Assembly (NCBI GenBank): GCA_024640185.1
Contig: JAHEFN010000178.1
Coordinates: forward strand, 1 to 5,483
DNA: 5,483 nucleotides
Direction: 5' to 3'
Source: Gemmatimonadota bacterium
GTDB taxonomy: Bacteria; Gemmatimonadota; Gemmatimonadetes; Gemmatimonadales; GWC2-71-9
A program made the position numbers and the translations under genes. The notes under the pieces were generated by a model, which did no database searches, was not told the DNA's origin, and was given only the letters and a program-made list of their open reading frames with translations. Positions 1-4,212 of this stretch are shown here, one piece after another. Numbering within the stretch: the stretch's first letter is position 1; each line of letters begins with the position of its first letter.

Positions 1-48
1 AGGAGCGCAGTTGACTTCGCTGCCAATGTCACGTCACACCACCATTCA

Positions 49-81
49 TCGTCTCTCGTCTCTCGTCTCTCGTCTCTCGTC
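49..81. repeat. Heptanucleotide tandem repeat (GTCTCTC)n
   Basis: Four perfect head-to-tail copies of GTCTCTC run from 51 to 78, with TC before and GTC after as partial copies. The array ends two bases short of the last base of the SDR stop codon (83-85), so it forms the start of the 3' untranslated region of the pterin operon (GAGAGAC repeats in the transcript). One more copy of the same 11-mer, GTCTCTCGTCT, sits alone at 1330-1340 in the 5' leader of that operon. The unit is a simple sequence repeat with no dyad symmetry, so it is not a terminator. Bases 1-48 hold nothing I can identify. Confidence 0.9.
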
Positions 82-82
82 C

Positions 83-778
83 TCACCCCGGCCCCAGCCG
101 GATCGACTCGACATGGCTCCTGACCGGTCGGGTCGCGGCCCAGACAATCGCCTCGGCGACGTCGTCGGGCCGGAGCATCTCGGCACGGCCCGGAAACCCG
201 TCACGGGCGTCGGGGTCGAACGGGTCCCACACCGTGGTGTCGGTGGGCCCTGGTGAGACCAGGGTGCACTGCACCCCGCTCCCCCGGTACTCCTCGACCA
301 GCACCTCGTGCAGCCCTCGCACCCCGAACTTCGAGGCCGAATAGGCGGCGTTCTCGGGAAAGGCCCGGAGGTCGGCCACCGATCCGACCAGCAGGTGACG
401 ACCGCTGCCACGCTTCCGCATCAGCGGCAGCAGCCGCCGGGCGATGGCGAATGGTGCCTCGACATTGATCGCCAATTGCTCGCGGAGCAATGCGTCACTG
501 GTCTCCTCAAGCGGAGCGAGCAGGAACCCGCCGGCGTTGTTGACCACCACGTCGGGGATGCCGTGCTCCGCCAGCAAGCGGTCGAGTGCCGCGTCTCGAG
601 CGTCGGGGTCGGCGAGGTCCACGGCGACATCGACAGCGCCCTCAAGGGTCGGTGGCGTGGAGCGCGACATCCGCACCACGGTCGCCCCGAGCCCCGCGAG
701 TCGGATGGCCACGGCGGCACCGATCCCCCGCGAGGCGCCGGTGACCAATGCCAATCGGACGGCGCATGACCCCGGCAT
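83..778 (-). CDS. Short-chain dehydrogenase/reductase, sepiapterin reductase-like
   Basis: A 231-residue classical SDR, an NAD(P)H-dependent oxidoreductase of the cytoplasm. The Rossmann glycine motif TGASRGIG is at 13-20, NNAG at 80-83, and the catalytic residues are N105, S133, Y146 and K150 (YSASK). Arg17 in the glycine loop and Arg37/Arg40 after strand 2 suggest NADPH preference. The region around Tyr146 (AF-x5-Y-x2-SKFG-x-RGL-x-E) and the short C-terminus ending IRLGPG recall bacterial sepiapterin reductases, as I remember that family. The neighbour supports this: the ATG lies one base after the PTPS stop (TGAGATG), with GAGGG eight bases upstream, so the two are probably translationally coupled. 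I therefore infer reduction of 6-pyruvoyl-tetrahydropterin or a related pterin. The SDR family assignment is firm; the substrate is inference, and any carbonyl or alcohol substrate remains possible. Confidence 0.94.
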   Translation of the reverse strand: MPGSCAVRLALVTGASRGIGAAVAIRLAGLGATVVRMSRSTPPTLEGAVDVAVDLADPDARDAALDRLLAEHGIPDVVVNNAGGFLLAPLEETSDALLREQLAINVEAPFAIARRLLPLMRKRGSGRHLLVGSVADLRAFPENAAYSASKFGVRGLHEVLVEEYRGSGVQCTLVSPGPTDTTVWDPFDPDARDGFPGRAEMLRPDDVAEAIVWAATRPVRSHVESIRLGPG

Positions 779-779
779 C

Positions 780-1205
780 TCAGTGGCCCTCGTATTCGAC
801 GTAGTTCCGTGGTGTTTCCCAGAGTCGCACGCGGGCGAGCCGCCCGGCCGGGATGCGAGGGGCCAGCTGCTCCCAGATGAAGACCGCGATGTTCTCGGCC
901 GACGGCAGGCGGTCGGCGAACCAGGCGACGTCGAGGTTCAGGTTGCGGTGGTCGAGCTGCGCGTGCACATGCTGGTCGAACAACGCCCGGAGGATCGAGA
1001 CGTCGACCACGTAGCCGGTCGCTTCGTCTATCTCGCCCTCGACTTGGAGCTCGACCTCATAGTTGTGGCCGTGATAGTTGAGATTGTTGCAGGGCCCGAA
1101 GGTGTCCCGGTTCCACTGGTCGGACTTGGCAGGATTGTGAAGCCGGTGGGCAGCATTGAAGTGGGCACGACGGACAACGAGTGCGCGGGGCATCGCAGAG
1201 TCCAT
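780..1205 (-). CDS. 6-pyruvoyl-tetrahydropterin synthase (PTPS/QueD superfamily)
   Basis: PTPS converts 7,8-dihydroneopterin triphosphate to 6-pyruvoyl-tetrahydropterin; the related QueD makes 6-carboxy-tetrahydropterin for queuosine. Numbered from the ATG at 1205 (141 residues), zinc ligands are H20, H45 and H47, the catalytic Cys is C39, the Asp/His pair is D85/H86 and the pterin-anchoring Glu is E130. Each is offset by exactly three from rat PTPS (H23, H48, H50, C42, D88, H89, E133). The Cys-to-HGH spacing is C-x5-HGH (CNNLNYHGHNY), as in animal PTPS, whereas E. coli QueD has the shorter C-x3-HGH. The motif LDHRNLNLDV followed by FAD and ENIAVFIW also follows the animal enzyme. The start is uncertain: ATG 1205 and ATG 1193 lack a good ribosome site, while GTG 1226 has GGGAGG (1238-1243) eleven bases upstream. 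The open frame continues to 1403, but that extension looks non-coding. It is the first gene of the operon, and the SDR follows by one base. Confidence 0.94.
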   Translation of the reverse strand: MDSAMPRALVVRRAHFNAAHRLHNPAKSDQWNRDTFGPCNNLNYHGHNYEVELQVEGEIDEATGYVVDVSILRALFDQHVHAQLDHRNLNLDVAWFADRLPSAENIAVFIWEQLAPRIPAGRLARVRLWETPRNYVEYEGH

Positions 1206-1438
1206 GGCAGTGAGGGACAGATACACGAGCGGCGTCGCCTCCCGAAACGGAAGCGGCGCCGCAGTGCCGTAACGATGGCGGGGAGGCGTGCTTTGAAGCC
1301 CGGGGAGAAAAGCGCGGCGCCCTCGCCCGGTCTCTCGTCTTCCCCGCGAGGGGCGTGACGGCGGACCGAATATGTGGGCCCATCCTCGGACACGTTGGCT
1401 CAAGAACGATGATTCCCCGCCACCGTACGGCTACCGCT
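1206..1438 (-). other. Long 5' leader of the pterin operon, no gene seen
   Basis: If the promoter at 1439-1467 is real, transcription starts near 1432 and leaves about 200-230 untranslated bases before the PTPS start. Visible in it are a ten-base palindrome GCGGCGCCGC at 1253-1262, a small CCCC-GCGA-GGGG hairpin at 1342-1353, and one copy of the downstream heptamer repeat at 1330-1340. I recognise no known riboswitch, including preQ1 classes, and no terminator followed by a U-run. Open frames here, including the N-terminal extension of PTPS to 1403, are Arg/Pro-rich and look like translated GC-rich non-coding DNA. On the plus strand the stretch up to the small gene at 1539 is also empty apart from the -10 box. 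Confidence 0.4.
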
Positions 1439-1443
1439 ATAAT
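1438..1443 (+). promoter_or_regulatory. Possible divergent -10 box for the small membrane gene
   Basis: A perfect TATAAT lies on the plus strand, overlapping the minus-strand TATTAT because TATAATA read from the other side is TATTATA. No recognisable -35 lies 16-18 bases upstream (the sequence there is CCCCGC). A plus-strand promoter is thus only a possibility. If used, it would start transcripts about 90 bases before the small gene at 1539. Confidence 0.3.
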
Positions 1444-1467
1444 ACCGACCGGGACCGTGGCGGTCAA
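1439..1467 (-). promoter_or_regulatory. Sigma-70-like promoter for the PTPS-SDR operon
   Basis: Read on the minus strand, TTGACC (1467-1462) is followed after exactly 17 bases by TATTAT (1444-1439). Each hexamer matches the TTGACA/TATAAT consensus at five of six positions. It faces the PTPS gene with no other gene between, so it is the best promoter candidate for that operon. The predicted start is near 1432. Confidence 0.65.
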
Positions 1468-1538
1468 TCAGCCTCGGCCTCGCCGGCGACGCTCCATGCA
1501 CGCCATCGACCACCGGCCCTATTCACGAAGGCACCGCC

Positions 1539-1700
1539 ATGCGCGATCTCGTCATTGGCTTCTTGATTCTCGCGGCCTGGGCGGTCCTCCAGTTCGCGGT
1601 GCAACCGGAAACAGGCTGGATTCACGTCGGCTTGATCGTCGGCGTCATCATGGTGATTCGGGGCATCGTCCTCAGCGGCGAGTCGACACCACCCTCCTGA
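1539..1700 (+). CDS. Small two-helix membrane protein, unknown function
   Basis: A 53-residue open frame begins with ATG at 1539 and ends with TGA at 1698-1700. GAAGG lies seven bases before the start. The product has two hydrophobic stretches, about residues 4-21 and 29-46, separated by a short polar turn (QPETGW), with Arg at 2 and 41 and a short polar tail ending STPPS. This looks like a hairpin inner-membrane protein. The size, layout and the GWIH segment before the second helix remind me of the very short lmo0937/DUF5670-type membrane proteins, but that is a weak resemblance and I assign no function. It is alone on its strand and convergent with the aminotransferase, 16 bases between the ends. 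Clean hydrophobic organisation plus a ribosome site argue that it is real. Confidence 0.62.
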   Translation: MRDLVIGFLILAAWAVLQFAVQPETGWIHVGLIVGVIMVIRGIVLSGESTPPS

Positions 1701-1718
1701 GTCCCCGTATCGGGGCTC
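1699..1718. terminator. Hairpin between convergent genes
   Basis: GAG-T-CCCCG, loop TAT, CGGGG-CTC: an eight-pair stem with one bulged T, overlapping the stop codons of both the small membrane gene (plus) and the aminotransferase (minus). It could end transcripts from both sides. Neither side has a clear U-run, so it is at best a weak or factor-assisted terminator. Confidence 0.45.
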
Positions 1719-2892
1719 ACCCGAGCGCAGCCGCCCAGGGCCCGGCGATGCGGCGGCAGGCGTCGCGCAATACCTCCGGCGTCGCCACCATCGAAATGCG
1801 AATGTAGGGTGCGCCGCCCGGGCCAAAGCCGCTCCCCGGGGTGATCACGATCCGCTCCTCGTCGAGCAGGTGGTTGGTGACGTCCCAGTCGGTGACGCCT
1901 TCCGGGACGGGGATCCAGAGGTACATCCCGGCAGGCGGTGGGGTGACCGTCACCCCGGCCTCGGCGAAGCCCGCGACGGCGGCCGCGAAGCGGGCCTGGT
2001 AGCCGGCCCGTATCGGCGCGGAGAGTTCCTCGGCGTGCGCGAACGCGAAGGTGCCGGCACGCTGGACCACGGTCGGGCAGCCGTAGCCGACGAGGGTCCG
2101 ATAGCTGTTGAGTGCGGCGATCACATCGGCCCGCCCACACACCACCCCCAACCGCAATCCCGCCATCGAGAAGTTCTTCGACCCCGAGTGGATCTCGATC
2201 GCGACGTCGCGGGCGCCCTCCACTTCGAAGACACTCGGGGCCGGTGCGCCGCGATGCACCAGTTCGCTGTAGGCGATGTCACTGATCAGGATGATGTCGT
2301 GGCGACGACAGAATGCCACGGCCTCCACCCACCGGTCGCGGGTCGTGACAGCCCCGGTCGGGTTGTTCGGGAAGTTGAGCAACAGGAACTTCGCTCGCCG
2401 TGCCTGATCGACGGGGATCGCCTCGAGATCGGGCCAGTAGTCGTTCTGGCCGAGCACCGGGAGCTGAACCAGCTCGGCCCCGGAGGCTGACACCGCCCGC
2501 TCGTAGACGGGATAGGCCACATCGGCGATGAACATGATGTCGCCCGGCTCGCAATACGCCGACACCAGGTGCGCCACCGCCTCCTTGGCGCCGGCCGTCG
2601 GCGTCACTTCCGCCGGCACCTCGAGGGTCACCCCGAACCGTCGCGACATGTAGCTGGCGAAGGCCTCGTGGAACGCCGGCTCACCGAACATTCGCGGATA
2701 GCCATGGGCGCTCCGGTCCCGGGCGGCCTCGGCAACCGCCTCGACCAGGGCATCGGGCATCGGCTGGTCGGGGGAGCCCAGCGAGAGATCCAACACCGCA
2801 TGCCCCTCCGCCTCGACCGCCCGCTTCATGTGAATCAAGGTCGTAAAGACATAGGGCTGGATCGACTGAAGGATCGCTGTCGGCTGTGGCAC
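1717..2892 (-). CDS. Class I/II PLP aminotransferase, probable aromatic or prephenate-branch transaminase
   Basis: A 391-residue fold-type I PLP aminotransferase. Visible marks are NFPNNPTG at 173-180 with the PLP-contacting Asn177, SDIAY with Asp205, the Schiff-base Lys239 in SGSKNFSMAGLRLG, and the substrate-carboxylate Arg365 in YIRIS. The N-terminus (YVFTTL, then LDLSLGSPDQPMP) is typical of the LL-diaminopimelate/AlaC-like subgroup. The start chosen is GTG at 2892, preceded by GGAG at seven bases. It gives the normal family length and places the first conserved residues about ten in; the frame stays open to 3150 but that part overlaps aroH in another frame. It is third in the operon after prephenate dehydratase and chorismate mutase, with a 73-base gap and no terminator seen. 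Context therefore suggests it transaminates phenylpyruvate to Phe, or prephenate to arogenate. By sequence alone, LL-DAP or alanine aminotransferase activity cannot be excluded. Confidence 0.93.
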   Translation of the reverse strand: MPQPTAILQSIQPYVFTTLIHMKRAVEAEGHAVLDLSLGSPDQPMPDALVEAVAEAARDRSAHGYPRMFGEPAFHEAFASYMSRRFGVTLEVPAEVTPTAGAKEAVAHLVSAYCEPGDIMFIADVAYPVYERAVSASGAELVQLPVLGQNDYWPDLEAIPVDQARRAKFLLLNFPNNPTGAVTTRDRWVEAVAFCRRHDIILISDIAYSELVHRGAPAPSVFEVEGARDVAIEIHSGSKNFSMAGLRLGVVCGRADVIAALNSYRTLVGYGCPTVVQRAGTFAFAHAEELSAPIRAGYQARFAAAVAGFAEAGVTVTPPPAGMYLWIPVPEGVTDWDVTNHLLDEERIVITPGSGFGPGGAPYIRISMVATPEVLRDACRRIAGPWAAALG

Positions 2893-2965
2893 AACACGGC
2901 TCCGGGATGGCTGGGGGCGCCGGGATGTTGGTCGGAGAGCGGAAGGGACGCAAGCGCTGCCCCGG

Positions 2966-3373
2966 TCAGCCCACGCCGGCCACCAGGTCGGGCCGCAGTC
3001 CCGCCGCCTCGCGCAGGTAGACATGCCTGGGGGGGATGCCGTTCCAGGGCCGCTGCACGTGCAGCAGGACGCGCAGGCACCGGGGGAGCCCCCCGGGCAC
3101 CGGGATCTCCGTGGTGCAGAGCAGTGGCACCCCTTCCCAGCCCACCCCACGAGCCGCCTCGGCCGGGAAGCGGCTCACCAGGTCAGGCGTGACCGTGAAG
3201 ATCGCCGAGATGACCTCCGCCGCGTCCAAGTGGTTGTGCACCCGGAGCGCCTCCAGCAATTCGTGGGTGGCCTCGGTGATCGCCTGCGGGTCATCCGATG
3301 GCACCGAGGTCGCCCCACGAATGGCCCGCACGGACGGGATGCGCAGCGTGCGGGCGAGCAGACGTGCGAGCAT
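2966..3373 (-). CDS. aroH: Chorismate mutase, monofunctional AroH type
   Basis: Rearranges chorismate to prephenate, the first committed step to Phe and Tyr, as a trimeric cytoplasmic enzyme of the Bacillus AroH fold rather than the helical AroQ fold. The 135 residues align with B. subtilis AroH throughout: AIRGATSV with R19 (Arg7 in Bacillus), TPDLVSRFPAEAAR with R75 (Arg63), C86 and E89 (Cys75, Glu78), R101 (Arg90) in GGLPRCLRVLLHVQ, and Y119 (Tyr108) in HVYL followed by LRPDL. All the active-site residues I can place are kept. The N-terminus is about twelve residues longer than in Bacillus. ATG 3373 is preferred because it overlaps the upstream stop by one base (TGATG) and has GAGG seven bases before it. 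A GTG at 3331 would match Bacillus length but has no ribosome site. The overlap indicates translational coupling to the dehydratase. Confidence 0.97.
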   Translation of the reverse strand: MLARLLARTLRIPSVRAIRGATSVPSDDPQAITEATHELLEALRVHNHLDAAEVISAIFTVTPDLVSRFPAEAARGVGWEGVPLLCTTEIPVPGGLPRCLRVLLHVQRPWNGIPPRHVYLREAAGLRPDLVAGVG

Positions 3374-3939
3374 CAGGCCGCCTCGACGCGCACGGCGGCT
3401 CGCCTGGCGAGCACCGCGAAGGTCGTGACGTTGTCGAGCGCGTCAGCGATGTCGTGCGCGAGGACCACGAGTCCGTAGCGCGCCGCGGCACCCTCCGGCG
3501 CGATCGCGGCCCGGGTCCAGTCGCGGTCTCTGGCGATCCCCTGTGCCGCACCCGCGGTATCCTCGACCGCCCGTGGCTCGACACGATTGGCGGAGAGCCA
3601 GCGGGCACACTGCGCCAACGCGGCCGGGTGCGACTCGACCCATCGCAGGGAAGGAATATCGGCTCCCGGCAGTGCCAGGAGGCAGTGCGCGATCCGCTGC
3701 TCGACCCGGTCGACTTCCTCCACGTCGACCGATGCTGCCAACGCTGCCTCGGCCCCGGGCACTGCGCCGATGATCGAGTTCCAGATCGGCAGGAACCCCA
3801 GGTCAGCCTGCCCCCTCGCCACCGCCGTGACCACCGCCCCAAAGTCGGCCAGCCCGGTGGTCCGAGCGGTCGGCTGGTGGGCCAGTGCGGCGAGGTGGCT
3901 GTAGGCGCCGGGGGCGCCCTGGTAGGCAATGCGCAACAT
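3373..3939 (-). CDS. pheA: Prephenate dehydratase-like protein, catalytic domain only
   Basis: Prephenate dehydratase decarboxylates and dehydrates prephenate to phenylpyruvate. The 188 residues cover the periplasmic-binding-protein-like catalytic domain: IAYQGAPGAYSH at 4-15, ADFGAVVTAVARGQADLGFLPI at about 31-52, HCLLALPG at 85-92, SHPAALAQC at 103-111, EDTAGAA at 126-132, AAIAPEGAAARYGL at 144-157, and DNVTTFAVLA at 169-178. The protein ends there, so the ACT domain that binds Phe for feedback inhibition is absent. Two signature positions are unusual: the family ENT/ENS motif reads WNS here (W53 for Glu), and TRF reads TTF (T173 for Arg), though the key Thr172 and Phe174 remain. DNA at both sites reads cleanly with no frameshift. 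The start ATG 3939 has AGGAG six bases upstream. It is first in the operon, directly behind the Phe attenuator, which favours a true role in Phe synthesis. A shifted activity such as prephenate decarboxylation is the alternative. Confidence 0.92.
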   Translation of the reverse strand: MLRIAYQGAPGAYSHLAALAHQPTARTTGLADFGAVVTAVARGQADLGFLPIWNSIIGAVPGAEAALAASVDVEEVDRVEQRIAHCLLALPGADIPSLRWVESHPAALAQCARWLSANRVEPRAVEDTAGAAQGIARDRDWTRAAIAPEGAAARYGLVVLAHDIADALDNVTTFAVLARRAAVRVEAA

Positions 3940-3950
3940 CGTGGACTCCT
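3940..3950 (-). promoter_or_regulatory. Ribosome binding site of the prephenate dehydratase gene
   Basis: AGGAG (3950-3946) followed by six bases and ATG. It lies only nine bases after the attenuator U-run, so the structural gene is translated independently of the leader peptide once the terminator is bypassed. Confidence 0.8.
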
Positions 3951-3958
3951 GGACGGGG

Positions 3959-3995
3959 AACGGAAAGCGGCCCTCTCGGGAATCGAGAGGGCCGC
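3959..3995 (-). terminator. Attenuator terminator hairpin of the phe operon
   Basis: In the minus-strand RNA, GCGGCCCUCUCG (3995-3984), loop AUUCC (3983-3979) and CGAGAGGGCCGC (3978-3967) form a perfect twelve-pair, GC-rich stem. UUUCCGUU (3966-3959) follows directly. This is an intrinsic terminator between the leader peptide stop and the ribosome site of the dehydratase gene, where a transcription attenuator must lie. The U-run is interrupted by CCG. Confidence 0.88.
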
Positions 3996-4063
3996 CGGGA
4001 CGATCGTTCGCTGCGTTGCTGGACTATCTCGCGCGCCGACCCCCGACCCTCTCAACGAGAAAG
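3967..4063 (-). promoter_or_regulatory. Competing RNA helices of the phenylalanine attenuator
   Basis: Four pairing segments can be traced in the minus-strand RNA. Segment 1, CUUUCUC (4063-4057), pairs with GAGAGGG (4053-4047) in a seven-pair hairpin with loop GUU. Segment 2, GUUGAGAGGGUCG (4056-4044), can instead pair with segment 3, CGGCCCUCUCGAU (3994-3982), over thirteen consecutive pairs including four G-U. Segment 3 is the 5' arm of the terminator, whose 3' arm is segment 4 (3978-3967). GAGAGGG occurs in both segments 2 and 4, so they compete for the same CCCUCUC. A ribosome stalled at Phe codons 7-11 would cover segment 1 and leave segment 2 free, allowing 2:3 and read-through. With ample Phe, 1:2 and 3:4 form and transcription stops. 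Pairings are seen; the mechanism is inferred from the known E. coli phe and trp attenuators. Confidence 0.8.
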
Positions 4064-4101
4064 GCCGCAAAGGCAAACGGAAAGCGATAGGCGCGAGACA
4101 T
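4024..4101 (-). CDS. pheL: Phenylalanine-rich leader peptide of the phe operon
   Basis: A 25-codon frame from ATG 4101 to TAG 4026-4024, too short for usual gene callers. It begins MSRAYRFPFAFAAFLV and ends in a basic tail (GGRRAR). Phe codons are at 7, 9, 11 and 14, all TTT, with a Tyr at 5; four Phe in eight residues is far above chance in this GC-rich DNA, where TTT is otherwise rare. E. coli PheL (pheA leader) has the same character, including a PF start and FAF pattern. The peptide probably has no function of its own: translating it senses charged tRNA-Phe. It lies 84 bases before the dehydratase ATG, with the terminator hairpin between. No clear Shine-Dalgarno is seen before the ATG (GGTCGGACC), and the next in-frame upstream codons include TAG at 4116-4114, so this ATG is the natural start. 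Confidence 0.85.
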   Translation of the reverse strand: MSRAYRFPFAFAAFLVERVGGRRAR

Positions 4102-4110
4102 GGTCCGACC

Positions 4111-4140
4111 AGACTACCGGGGAACGGGTGGTCGGGTCAA
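4111..4140 (-). promoter_or_regulatory. Candidate promoter of the phe operon
   Basis: TTGACC (4140-4135), 18 bases, then TAGTCT (4116-4111). The -35 is good (five of six) and the -10 weak (three of six). It would start RNA about 4104, only a few bases before the leader-peptide ATG, making that peptide nearly leaderless. A second weak candidate, TTGGCT (4210-4205), 17 bases, TAGTCT (4187-4182), would give a normal leader but overlaps the start region of the divergent gene. I cannot choose between them from sequence. Confidence 0.4.
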
Positions 4141-4212
4141 GGGTGGGTGGCAAACCGACACCATCGAACCGATTTGGAGGTAGACTATCGGAGCATCCAT
4201 TCGGAGCCAACC

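Noticed and set aside
49..81. CRISPR-like array
   Set aside because: Units are seven bases with no spacers, so this is a simple tandem repeat.
444..1358. Plus-strand open frame of 304 codons across the SDR and PTPS genes
   Set aside because: It is antisense to two genes with intact catalytic motifs, and its composition is that of a GC-rich shadow frame.
1206..1403. N-terminal extension of PTPS to an ATG at 1403
   Set aside because: It would add 66 low-quality residues to a family that begins just before the first strand, and it looks like untranslated leader.
1206..1432. preQ1 or other riboswitch before the QueD-like gene
   Set aside because: I found no preQ1 class motif, and the gene is PTPS-like rather than queuosine-type. 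Only small palindromes are visible.
2893..3150. Extension of the aminotransferase upstream of GTG 2892
   Set aside because: The extra 86 residues are Arg/Pro/Cys-rich, overlap aroH in another frame and match no aminotransferase N-terminus. GTG 2892 has its own GGAG site.
3967..4101. T-box riboswitch or Phe-binding RNA instead of ribosome-mediated attenuation
   Set aside because: No T-box UGGN bulge or specifier-loop architecture is visible in the short leader, whereas a Phe-rich frame and competing helices are.
4102..4212. Pho box for the PhoX-like gene
   Set aside because: No repeated CTGTCAT-like half-sites were found in the 111 bases between the divergent starts.
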